Of a stretch of DNA of 7,366 bases, positions 1 to 6,651 are shown piece after piece. Within the stretch, counting starts at the first letter, position 1, and every line of letters starts with the position of its first letter. The notes below the pieces were generated by a model. That model was not told the origin of the DNA, did no database searches, and saw only the letters and a program-made list of their open reading frames with translations. The stretch is from UBA4656 sp002405525 (lineage in GTDB: Bacteria; Pseudomonadota; Gammaproteobacteria; Xanthomonadales; Ahniellaceae). A program made the translations under genes and the position numbers. The DNA lies in NCBI GenBank assembly GCA_036723735.1, contig DAIMGT010000112.1, positions 1-7,366 of the forward strand, written 5' to 3'.

Positions 1-128
1 TCAGCAATCACAGCTACGCCGGAATCATCTTTGCCACCGGAACCTTCAACAACGACGCTCGCAACAACACGTACGCCAATGTTGCGGCGATCGTGTACGA
101 CTACGGCACGGGCAACCTCTGGCCATGA
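1..128 (+). CDS. 3' end of an unrecognised protein gene (partial)
   Basis: The window begins inside this gene. From base 3 the frame reads 41 residues (SNHSYAGIIFATG... ending YDYGTGNLWP) to TGA at 126-128. The composition is protein-like: rich in Asn, Tyr, Gly and small residues, with few Arg or Cys, and 33 of 41 codons end in G or C. The Asn/Gly/Tyr-rich, alternating hydrophobic pattern suggests beta-structure of an exported or surface protein, but that is inference and I do not recognise the family. Coding-like sequence goes on in the same frame after the stop (see 129-392), so this TGA may be a nonsense mutation rather than the natural end. Confidence 0.5.
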   Translation, partial: SNHSYAGIIFATGTFNNDARNNTYANVAAIVYDYGTGNLWP

Positions 129-392
129 CTGCGATGCAAAGCGATCCCCTACAGGTTGATTGAAGGCACGCCGCTCGGCATGGGGGCGAGCCCTGGCAAC
201 GCCGACCACCGCACGGGTTATAGCTGCTACGTCCCGCTCGAGTCCGAGCCGGACCAGGCGTTCGACGATCGCGCCCACCAGATCCACGCCCGATCACTCC
301 GCTTCATCGTCGATCCCTACGGCTGCACGACCTGCCACTTGTCCGTTCCGGCGGGCCCACCGCGCAGCTTTCCGGGAATCGGGGCCTGGTGA
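129..392 (+). pseudogene. Possible in-frame continuation of the upstream gene after an internal TGA
   Basis: After the stop at 126-128 the same frame stays open for 87 codons to TGA at 390-392. By hand count 72 of 87 third positions are G or C, against 54 first and 49 second positions. That is the graded pattern of a coding frame in GC-rich DNA and is close to the third-position value of the preceding 41 codons. The translation (LRCKAIPYRLIEGTPLGMG..., later VDPYGCTTCHLSVPAG) is not the Arg/Ala/Ser-rich type typical of shadow frames. It contains one CxxCH (CTTCH), the form of a haem c attachment site, but no cytochrome fold is evident. It could also be a separate small gene starting at TTG 156, though no good ribosome site precedes it. 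The family is unknown. A strong hairpin at 418-444 lies just downstream of the second stop, where a terminator would be expected. Confidence 0.3.
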
Positions 393-417
393 AGACCCGG
401 TCAACCGTGCACCGAAA

Positions 418-444
418 CCGGGGTCGGCATTTCGCCGACCCCGG
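418..444. terminator. Perfect 11-bp hairpin, probable terminator
   Basis: The arm CCGGGGTCGGC (418-428) pairs perfectly with 434-444 around a five-base loop, ATTTC. AAA lies before the left arm, so a minus-strand transcript would read UUU after the stem. On the plus strand the tail is ATCCTT, without a clean T run. The hairpin sits 25 nt after the TGA at 390-392 and fits the end of the left-hand transcription unit. A dispersed palindromic repeat cannot be excluded from one copy. Confidence 0.5.
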
Positions 445-523
445 ATCCTTGCCGTGGCATTCCCACACGATGCAGTCTGGATCGATTACCGACGCCAGGC
501 GTCCGTCGACTCGCCACGCCGGG

Positions 524-560
524 GCGAGCGACGCTTCGCGCGTCGCTGGCCTCGCGTTTT
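524..560 (+). terminator. GC-rich stem-loop followed by TTTT
   Basis: An outer stem GCGAG (524-528) with CTCGC (551-555) encloses an inner stem CGACGC (529-534) with GCGTCG (540-545). The loop is TTCGC and there is a five-base bulge on the 3' side. GTTTT follows at 556-560. The shape is that of an intrinsic terminator for the plus strand, but no gene ends close upstream, so its role is uncertain. Confidence 0.3.
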
Positions 561-866
561 CGCCGTGAAGTCGGCCGTGCTGTCGCACCAGACGCCGTGC
601 GCGGAGGCGGCCCGACGAGGCACTCGGCATCGCTGCGCATCGATCCCGCCAGCCCTCACGACGCTCTGCAAGGCACGACCTGGCCTACCCCGGAGGACGG
701 CGCCCGCGGCGGACGTTCGCATCCGGCTGGCGACGATGCGCTGGGCGGCGACGCGTCGGCACCGTCGCGCGTCATTCCCGGAGTCCCGACCATGAGGCCG
801 CCATGCCTATCGCCGCGCCTCGCGTCATCGCATTCGTCGTCGCAGCCTTTTGAAGCCGCGCCCAGG

Positions 867-885
867 GCACGCCGGGACGGCGTGC
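867..885. other. 8-bp perfect hairpin
   Basis: GCACGCCG (867-874) pairs with CGGCGTGC (878-885) around a three-base loop, GGA. No T run follows on either strand. It lies in the gene-free stretch just after the short signal-peptide-like reading at 803-853. In DNA this GC-rich, such a stem can occur by chance. Confidence 0.25.
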
Positions 886-1042
886 GACGCCGGCGGAACG
901 CCACGCGGTGCTGCAGTTGCGGCGAGTCGCCTTGCGCCCTTGCCCTGCGATCGGCGGCCGGGATGGCGACGATGGGGCGGAAGCGGCAGTGATTCCACTG
1001 CTGCGCGTCCGGGCGCTTTCGAGAGCGGCCGGCGGCGATGCA

Positions 1043-1639
1043 TCAATCCCAGTTCCGGGTCAGCCGCCACCACGCCAGCCGGAGCAGTTCGACGGCCGAG
1101 AGCACGCCGTAGAACACGAGGCCCATGGATACGTTTGTGTACAGCGCACGCTGGTCGTTCGCAGGGTAGCCGAGCGCAACGCGGGTCTCGCGCGACATCG
1201 GGAAGTCGATCTGCAGGTCCAGCGCGGTGCCGTCCAGCGCGATGGCCAGCACCACGCCCAGCACCACCAGTGCGCGCGTGCGCAGGAACCGGATGGCCTC
1301 CATGTCGTCACGCCAGAGCGCGACGACGAACGGGCCCAGCAGCATGGCGACGAACGGCAACAGCGCGAGCAGGCCGAGTGCGAAGCCGATCGCGATGCCG
1401 AAGAAGGCCAGCAGCCCGAGGCCGAACGATCCCAGCCCCAGTGCAACCAGGAAGCCGCGCGTCCCGGAACGTCGGAGGACGGCCGTGGCGATGATCCAGA
1501 CCACCAGCGATCCCATCACCTCGAGGCCGAGGGCCCATTGCGCGACGCGCAGCAGTGCGATCGGCAGGGCGTCGCCCCACTGGAGCACCGCCAGCATGAG
1601 GGCGAACAGCGCGAGGTCGTTGAACGGGAACCGGATCAT
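1043..1639 (-). CDS. Small polytopic inner-membrane protein, function unknown
   Basis: The protein has 198 residues, is strongly hydrophobic and is clearly a real gene. By eye the membrane segments lie at about residues 9-31, 37-55, 63-83, 85-108, 122-135 and 170-187, giving five or six spans. Short charged turns such as LRRSGTR (55-61) and WRDDMEAIRFLRTR (109-122) lie between them. The only sizeable soluble loop is about residues 136-168 (DLQIDFPMSRETRVALGYP...), with a short basic tail ending RLTRNWD. The ATG at 1637-1639 is the only reasonable start: an in-frame stop lies 30 bases further upstream. The Shine-Dalgarno is weak, a GAGG only two bases before the ATG. I do not recognise the family and no catalytic motif is visible. 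It reads in the same direction as the eda remnant, with a gap of about 150 bases, and need not be co-transcribed with it. Confidence 0.8.
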   Translation of the reverse strand: MIRFPFNDLALFALMLAVLQWGDALPIALLRVAQWALGLEVMGSLVVWIIATAVLRRSGTRGFLVALGLGSFGLGLLAFFGIAIGFALGLLALLPFVAMLLGPFVVALWRDDMEAIRFLRTRALVVLGVVLAIALDGTALDLQIDFPMSRETRVALGYPANDQRALYTNVSMGLVFYGVLSAVELLRLAWWRLTRNWD

Positions 1640-1747
1640 CGCCTCGTCGCACGGGGTGGGTGGTCCGGTTTACGTCAGAGCGTGGCCGGGTCGATCACCA
1701 TCCAGCAGGTGCAGGCGCCGGCCGGGCATGTCGGCCCCGGTCGACGA

Positions 1748-1768
1748 CGATTCGGGACCCGCGAATCG
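1748..1768 (-). terminator. Stem-loop just after the eda remnant
   Basis: CGATTCG (1748-1754) pairs perfectly with CGAATCG (1762-1768) around a seven-base loop. It lies about 23 bases past the TAA of the minus-strand eda remnant, the right place for a terminator, but no T run follows. The rest of the 1640-1791 gap shows no gene. Confidence 0.25.
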
Positions 1769-1791
1769 CGGCCGGGCGCATCGGCGGTGCA

Positions 1792-2313
1792 TTAGTCGCC
1801 GGTGCGCAAGCCCGCCCGCGCCGTGCGCCAGGCAGTGACCGCGGCGGCCGCGTCGTCGCCGTCCAGCATCCACGAGCCGCCGACGGCGAACACTTCGGGC
1901 CGACCGGCATAGCCGCCGAGCGTGGCCTCATCGATGCCGCCGGTGGGGAACCAGCGCAGTTCGGGGAGCGGGCCCGACAGCGCGCGCAGCGCCGCCGCAC
2001 CGCCGGCGCTCGCGGCGGGGAAGAACTTCAGGAACCGGTGGCCGCGCTCGGCGCAGGCCATCGCTTCGGCGGCGGTGGCCACGCCGGGGATCCACGGGAT
2101 GGGTGGATCGTGCAGCGCGTCGTGCAGCGCCGGTGTGGCGCCGGGCGAGACCGCGGCATGGGCGCCCGCTACGCGCGCGGCGTCGAAGTCGGCGCGCGTG
2201 CGCACGGTGCCGGCGATCACGCACAGCGACGGCACCGCGCGCGCGATCGCCGCGATCTTCGGCAGCGCGCCGGGCCCGCGCAGCGCGACCTCGACCGCGG
2301 TGATGCCGGCGGC
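1792..2313 (-). pseudogene. eda: N-terminally truncated KDPG/KHG aldolase
   Basis: This is the class I aldolase of the Entner-Doudoroff pathway, which splits 2-dehydro-3-deoxy-6-phosphogluconate into pyruvate and glyceraldehyde 3-phosphate. About 173 residues match the family, from AAGITAVEVALRG to the end. The catalytic Glu is in VEVALR (codon 2290-2292), the substrate region reads IAGTV and AVSPGATPAL, the Schiff-base Lys is in FLKFFPA (codon 2026-2028), and the phosphate-binding motifs PTGGI and VGGSW follow. Family members have about 200-215 residues. Here the first helix and first strand (the PVVPV-type segment), roughly 25-30 residues, are absent. The frame stays open upstream to ATG 2482-2484, but that part is only the shadow of the tauE fragment. 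Without strand beta-1 the TIM barrel should not close, so activity is doubtful although the catalytic residues remain. No edd or gluconate gene is nearby. Confidence 0.75.
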
Positions 2314-2489
2314 GGGTATGCCTTGAAGACGTTGTTGGCGAGGTGCACGACGGCCGTGAGGGCGATGGCCACTTCCAGCGGGAAGAACAGCGCCACCACG
2401 GGCATCAGCAGGGTGCCGAGCCCGAATCCCGAGAACAGCGTGAGCATCGAGGCCAGCAGCGCGCAGGCCGAGACGATGATCCATTCCAC
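2217..2489 (-). pseudogene. N-terminal fragment of a TauE/SafE (TSUP) family permease
   Basis: The start is GTG at 2487-2489 with a strong ribosome site (GGGAAGG) three bases upstream. The first 56 residues (MEWIIVSACALLASMLTLF... to HLANNVFK, codon 2322-2324) match the N-terminus of the TauE/SafE sulfite-exporter-like family, which carries anions such as sulfite or sulfonates across the inner membrane. Two hydrophobic spans are seen, about residues 3-24 and 27-50, with the SGFGLGTLL turn between them. Family members have about 250 residues and seven to eight spans. Here the homology stops at about residue 56 and the frame runs on for 34 Pro/Arg/Ser-rich residues (YPPPASPRSRS...) that are eda read in the wrong frame. 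The gene has therefore lost about four fifths of its length and cannot make a transporter. The good start and ribosome site suggest the loss is recent, or is an assembly fault. Confidence 0.75.
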
Positions 2490-2638
2490 GGCCTTCCCCC
2501 TCTCGCTGTTCCGCCGTCCCGGTGCGCCGCGGCGCGACGTGACTTCCGGCCTATGGGCCCACCCCCAACGGCGCCTAGACTGCCATTGGTGAAGAGCAAA
2601 TCAATTGCGGCCACCGCGCCGCGTCTTGGGGAGGACAC
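2490..2638. promoter_or_regulatory. Divergent intergenic region upstream of the exported-protein operon
   Basis: This 149-base gap separates the minus-strand tauE fragment from the plus-strand operon and should hold both promoters. On the plus strand TAGACT (2576-2581) resembles a -10 box, but no TTGACA-like -35 lies 16-18 bases before it. The segment 2587-2606 is the most AT-rich part of the gap. A strong Shine-Dalgarno, GGGGAGGA, occupies 2628-2635. I see no clear operator palindrome. Confidence 0.3.
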
Positions 2639-3379
2639 ATGGTGAAGATCCTGAATGCGCTGGCCGCAGGCCTGTGCCTAGCGGCGGCATCCACCGCTTC
2701 GGCCATGAGCGCCGAAGAGCTCATTGCGAAGAACATCGACGCCCGCGGCGGACTCGAGAAGATCCAGGCAATCGACGCGCTTCGCGCCACGGGTCGGCTG
2801 GTGTTCGCCCAAGGCGACTTCTCGATCGAGATGAGCTACCTCAACCTCGTGCGCGCCGGGGCCGGCTGCCGCACCGAGATCTCGCTGCAGGGCCTCACCG
2901 CCATCACGGCCTACGGCGGCGGCGCGGGCTGGAACGTCTCGCCCTTCCAGGGCCGCCGCGATCCGGAGCGCATGTCCGCCGACGACGCCAAATCGCTCGA
3001 GTACTGCGCCGACCTCGATGGCCCGCTGGTGGATTGGCAGGCCAAGGGCCACCAGGTCGAGTACCAGGGCACCGAGGACGTCGACGGCACCGAAGCGCAC
3101 AAGCTCAAGGTGACGCTGAAGAACGGCGACGTGCAGACGATGTACTTCGACCCGGACTACTTCCTCGAAATCCGCTCGCTCATGCAGACGACGGTCCGCG
3201 GCGTGAAGCAGGAGCAGGAGACCGACGTCGGCAACTACGAGCGGATCAATGGCGTGTACCTGCCGTTCTCGATCGAGTCCGGCCCCAAGGGCGAACCGAA
3301 ATCGCAGAAGGTCGAGATCGAGAAGATCGAAGCCGGCGTCGAGATCGACCCCGCCCAGTTCGCCTTCCCCACCCGCTGA
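2639..3379 (+). CDS. Exported protein of the LolA-like 'outer membrane lipoprotein-sorting' type
   Basis: The protein has 246 residues. An N-terminal signal peptide (residues 1-22, hydrophobic core LAAGLCLAAAS) has a likely cleavage after ASA. C13 does not sit in a lipobox, so this is probably a soluble periplasmic protein. The mature start (AEELIAKNIDARGGLEKIQAI) and the alternating strands that follow (about 48-75, 85-100, 140-180, 195-240) match the family usually annotated as outer membrane lipoprotein-sorting protein, a LolA/LolB-like half-barrel fold that holds lipid or acyl chains. The true role of this branch is not established and it is not the housekeeping LolA. The mature part has two Cys, at 77 and 123, which could form a disulfide. 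GGAGG (2630-2634) is four bases before ATG 2639; GTG 2642, seven bases away, is an equally good start. The next gene begins 14 bases after the stop, so the two are probably one operon. Confidence 0.8.
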   Translation: MVKILNALAAGLCLAAASTASAMSAEELIAKNIDARGGLEKIQAIDALRATGRLVFAQGDFSIEMSYLNLVRAGAGCRTEISLQGLTAITAYGGGAGWNVSPFQGRRDPERMSADDAKSLEYCADLDGPLVDWQAKGHQVEYQGTEDVDGTEAHKLKVTLKNGDVQTMYFDPDYFLEIRSLMQTTVRGVKQEQETDVGNYERINGVYLPFSIESGPKGEPKSQKVEIEKIEAGVEIDPAQFAFPTR

Positions 3380-3393
3380 CCGAGGACACGATC

Positions 3394-6300
3394 ATGAAGA
3401 CCCATTCCCTGGTCGCAGCCCTCCTGCTCGCCTCCGGCACGACCGCCATGGCGGCCGACGCCCCGGCGGTGCGATTCGACAGCGCCACCATTTCCGGCCT
3501 CGGTGCCCGCAACATCGGCTCGGCCACCATGAGCGGCCGCATCTCGGCGATCGCGGCGCATACCGACGCCGGCAAGGTGACCATCTACGCCGGCGCCGCC
3601 TCGGGCGGCATCTGGAAATCCGAAGACAGCGGCACGACCTACGAACCCATCTTCGACAAGCAGCCGGTGCAGTCGATCGGCGCCCTCGCGCTCGATCCGA
3701 ATGATCCCGAAACCCTGTGGGTGGGCACCGGCGAAAGCTGGACGCGCAACTCGGTCTCGATCGGCAACGGCGTCTACCGCACGCGCGACGGCGGCAGCAC
3801 CTGGGAGTACCTGGGCCTGCCGAACAGCGAGCGCATCACCAAGATCCTCGTGCATCCGAAGGACGGCAACACGGTCTACGTCTGCGCGCCCGGCAAGCTC
3901 TGGAGCGATTCCCCGGACCGCGGCCTCTACCGCACCCGCGACGGCGGCGCGACCTGGCAGCTGGTGCTGAAGGGCCCGAACCTTTCCACGGGCTGCTCCG
4001 GCGTCACGATGGACCCAAGCAACCCCGACGTAATGTTCGCCGGCACTTGGGATTTCCGTCGCCAGGGCTGGACCTTCCGCTCCGGCGGCGAGGGCCCGAC
4101 GGCCAACTCGGGCAGCGGCCTCTTCCGCTCCACCGACGGCGGCAGCACGTGGCGCGAACTGGCCGCGGGCAGCAACGGCCTGCCGGCCAAGCCCTACGGC
4201 CGCATCGAGGTCGAGATCGCGCCTTCCGATCCGAAGCGCGTCTACGCCTTCATCGAGGGCGTGGACTCGGCGCTGTACGCCTCGGAGGACGGCGGCGCGA
4301 CGTGGGAGCAGCGCGACAAGAGCCAGATGATGGTCTGGCGCCCGTTCTACTTCGCCAACCTCATCGTCGATCCCACCAACGCCGATCGCGTCTTCAAGAC
4401 CAACCTGCGGCTGATCGTCAGCACCGACGGCGGCAAGAGCTTCGCCGACACCGCCGGCGCCACCCACGCCGACTCACACGACGTCTGGGTGAACCCGACC
4501 AACCCGCAGCACATCGTCATGGGTGACGACGGCGGCATGTGGTACAGCTACGACGGTGGCTCGCGCTGGTGGAAGGCCGACAACCTGCCGATCTCGCAGT
4601 TCTACCGCGTCGCCGTCGACCAGCAGGACCCGTACCAGGTGTATGGCGGCCTGCAGGACAACAGCTCGTGGATCGGTGATTCGAGCTACCCGGGCGGCGT
4701 CACCAACGACCGCTGGAACAACATCTACGGCGGCGACGGCTTCTGGGTGCTGCCCGACAACGCCGACCCGCGCTACGTCTACGCCGAGTACCAGGGCGGC
4801 AACATCACCGTGTTCGACCGCGAGACGCGCCTGGCCCGCGACATCCAGCCGAAGGCCAACGCCGGCGAGAAGCTGCGCTTCAACTGGAACTCGCCGATGC
4901 ACCTCTCGGCGACCAACAAGGGCACGCTCTACCTCGGCGCGCAGTTCCTGTTCCGCACCCGCGACCGCGGCCAGAGCTGGCAGCGTGTTTCGCCGGACCT
5001 GACCACCAACGACCCGAAGAAGCAGCAGCAGGAGCTCTCGGGCGGCATCACCGTCGACAACTCGTCGGCCGAGATGCACACCACGATCTTCTCGATCAGC
5101 GAATCGCCGCGCGACGCGAACACCATCTGGGTCGGCACCGACGACGGCAACGTCCAGGTCACCCGCGACGACGGCAAGACCTGGACCAACGTCACGCGCA
5201 ACCTGCGCGGCCTGCCGAGCGGGAACTGGATCTCGTGGGTCGAGGCCAGCCGCCACGACGCCGCCACCGCCTACGTCACCGTAGACCGCCACATGTGGGG
5301 CGACATGGACGCCCATGTGTTCGTCACCCGCGACCACGGCCGCACCTGGGCACGCATCGGCGGCGCCGATGACGGCATCCGCGGCTACGCCCACGTGATC
5401 AAGGAAGACCCGGTCGATCCGGACCTGCTGTTCCTCGGCACCGAAAAGGGCCTGTGGATCAGCAACGACGGCGGCCAGCGCTGGGCCGAGTTCAAGGGCG
5501 GCGATTTCCCGAGCGTGGCGGTGCGTGACATCGCCGTGCAGGACCGCGAGAACGACATCGTGCTGGGCACGCACGGCCGCGGCCTGTGGATCATCGACGA
5601 CGTCTCGCCGCTGCGCTCGCTGGACGCCACCACGCTGGCGAGCCGCGGCGCCTTCCTCGCCTCGCGCCCCGTGCAGCAGCGCATGGCCGGCGTGGGCGGC
5701 TGGTCCTCGGGCGATGCCGTGTTCACCGGGCCAAGCGCGCCCTCCGGTGCGGTCATCACCTACTACCAGCCGACGCGCCACCTGTTCGGCCCGATCAAGC
5801 TCGAGATCCTCGACGCGGCCGGCAACGTCGTCGACACCATCCCCGCCAGCAAGCGCCGCGGCATCAACCGCGTGACCTGGTCGATGCGCGTGCCGCCGCC
5901 GCGCGTGCCGAAGGGCGCGCAGGCCGCGTTCAACGCCTCGCAGGGCCCGCGCGTGCTGCCGGGCACCTACACGGCGCGCCTCACCAAGGACGAAGATGTT
6001 TACGAAGCGCCCCTGCAGATCGGCCTCGACCGTCGCGCCAGCTACACGGCGGAGGATCGTCGCGTGCAGTTCGACGCGGCCATGCGCGTGCACGGCCTGT
6101 TCGGCGACATGAGCGGCCTGATGGACCGCATCGCCGGCACGGCCGGCATGGCGGGCCAGATCGGCGGCTCGCTGCCGGAAGGTGATGCCCTTCGTACCGA
6201 CCTCGAGGCCTACGTCGCCGCGGCGGAGGTGATCCGCAAGCGCATCGTCGCCACCACCGAGGGCGGCGCCATCACCGGCGAGATCCGCCTTCGCGAGCAC

Positions 6301-6600
6301 ACCGACGAGCTCTACGGCGCCCTGATGGGCTACGAAGGCCGCCCGGGCGACAACCAGCTCGCACGCATCGACGTGCTGCGTGCCGACTACACCGCGATCG
6401 ACGCCGACTTCGCCAAGCTGATGGCGGACCGCCTGCCGGCCCTCAACGAGGCCCTCAAGGCCAAGGGCCTGCCGGCCATCGTCGCGCCGCCCGCCGGCCC
6501 GCGGACCGCCGGTGTGCGAAGCGCCGACCTCGGCCAGAACCGCGTGGCGCGCACCGCCCGCAACCTGATCCAGGGCGCGCACCGCTCGCTCTCGCAGTAA
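3394..6600 (+). CDS. Large exported Asp-box (BNR/VPS10-like) beta-propeller protein
   Basis: The protein has 1068 residues. A signal peptide of about 20 residues is cleaved after AMA. GAGG at 3382-3385 fixes the ATG at 3394; the frame is open far upstream only because it shadows the preceding gene. Eleven Asp-box turns (S/T-x-D-x-G-x-T/S-W/F type) lie at about residues 76-83, 130-137, 181-188, 246-253, 297-304, 343-350, 385-392, 522-529, 590-597, 645-652 and 690-697. They mark the blades of one ten-bladed or two seven-bladed propellers spanning about residues 30-740. THGRGLWIIDD (726-736) closes the propeller, as in relatives annotated 'VPS10/sortilin-like' or 'glycosyl hydrolase BNR repeat'. 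An Ig-like sandwich follows (about 785-880, LEILDAAGNVVDT), then a helical tail (about 890-1050). I see no FRIP motif, so it is not a sialidase; hydrolase activity is unproven. It likely acts in the periplasm, outside the cell or at its surface, in binding or degrading polymers. Confidence 0.88.
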   Translation: MKTHSLVAALLLASGTTAMAADAPAVRFDSATISGLGARNIGSATMSGRISAIAAHTDAGKVTIYAGAASGGIWKSEDSGTTYEPIFDKQPVQSIGALALDPNDPETLWVGTGESWTRNSVSIGNGVYRTRDGGSTWEYLGLPNSERITKILVHPKDGNTVYVCAPGKLWSDSPDRGLYRTRDGGATWQLVLKGPNLSTGCSGVTMDPSNPDVMFAGTWDFRRQGWTFRSGGEGPTANSGSGLFRSTDGGSTWRELAAGSNGLPAKPYGRIEVEIAPSDPKRVYAFIEGVDSALYASEDGGATWEQRDKSQMMVWRPFYFANLIVDPTNADRVFKTNLRLIVSTDGGKSFADTAGATHADSHDVWVNPTNPQHIVMGDDGGMWYSYDGGSRWWKADNLPISQFYRVAVDQQDPYQVYGGLQDNSSWIGDSSYPGGVTNDRWNNIYGGDGFWVLPDNADPRYVYAEYQGGNITVFDRETRLARDIQPKANAGEKLRFNWNSPMHLSATNKGTLYLGAQFLFRTRDRGQSWQRVSPDLTTNDPKKQQQELSGGITVDNSSAEMHTTIFSISESPRDANTIWVGTDDGNVQVTRDDGKTWTNVTRNLRGLPSGNWISWVEASRHDAATAYVTVDRHMWGDMDAHVFVTRDHGRTWARIGGADDGIRGYAHVIKEDPVDPDLLFLGTEKGLWISNDGGQRWAEFKGGDFPSVAVRDIAVQDRENDIVLGTHGRGLWIIDDVSPLRSLDATTLASRGAFLASRPVQQRMAGVGGWSSGDAVFTGPSAPSGAVITYYQPTRHLFGPIKLEILDAAGNVVDTIPASKRRGINRVTWSMRVPPPRVPKGAQAAFNASQGPRVLPGTYTARLTKDEDVYEAPLQIGLDRRASYTAEDRRVQFDAAMRVHGLFGDMSGLMDRIAGTAGMAGQIGGSLPEGDALRTDLEAYVAAAEVIRKRIVATTEGGAITGEIRLREHTDELYGALMGYEGRPGDNQLARIDVLRADYTAIDADFAKLMADRLPALNEALKAKGLPAIVAPPAGPRTAGVRSADLGQNRVARTARNLIQGAHRSLSQ

Positions 6601-6607
6601 GCCCCAA

Positions 6608-6633
6608 GCGCCCGGCAGTCCGCTGCCGGGCGC
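6608..6633 (+). terminator. Perfect 11-bp hairpin at the end of the propeller operon
   Basis: GCGCCCGGCAG (6608-6618) pairs perfectly with CTGCCGGGCGC (6623-6633) around a TCCG tetraloop, starting seven bases after the stop of the large propeller gene. No T run follows (GATCCCACG), so termination may be partial or Rho-assisted, or the hairpin may protect the mRNA 3' end. It leaves only 18 bases before the next gene. Confidence 0.55.
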
Positions 6634-6651
6634 GATCCCACGCCATCGACC

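Larger units (their letters stand above)
393..1042. other. 650-base stretch with no supportable gene
   Basis: Every open frame here, on both strands, gives Arg/Ala/Ser/Pro-rich translations of the shadow type, with no recognisable domain and no start preceded by a convincing ribosome site. The one suggestive start is ATG at 803-805. It gives 16 hydrophobic, signal-peptide-like residues (MPIAAPRVIAFVVAAF) and then meets TGA at 851-853, which could be the remnant of an exported-protein gene. Visible structure is limited to stem-loops at 418-444, 524-560 and 867-885. The plus-strand gene on the left and the minus-strand gene on the right converge here, so this is intergenic space and probably contains decayed sequence. 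Confidence 0.5.

Noticed and set aside
160..795. A 211-codon plus-strand open frame in the left region
   Set aside because: Arg/Ala/Ser/Thr-rich throughout, it conflicts with the better coding pattern of the other frame at 129-389. It has no recognisable motif.
908..1795. A 295-codon plus-strand open frame rich in Gln, Glu, Arg and His
   Set aside because: It is mostly the antisense of the membrane-protein gene at 1043-1639. Its composition is that expected from reverse-reading hydrophobic codons.
1660..2592. A 310-codon plus-strand open frame over the tauE-eda remnants
   Set aside because: It is an Arg/Gly/Ala-rich shadow of genes that are recognisable on the minus strand.
2605..3393. Upstream extension of the propeller frame to an alternative start at 2605
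   Set aside because: The extension is Arg-rich and overlaps the whole LolA-like gene in another frame. A signal peptide and ribosome site at 3394 mark the true start.
3235..4467. A 410-codon minus-strand open frame
   Set aside because: It is an Ala/Gly/Arg/Asp-rich shadow of the 5' half of the propeller gene, with no domain and no ribosome site of note.
3394..6600. The repeated Asp-box coding segments considered as a DNA repeat array
   Set aside because: They are short protein motifs at uneven spacing, explained by the propeller fold. The DNA copies vary and show no CRISPR or tandem-repeat regularity.
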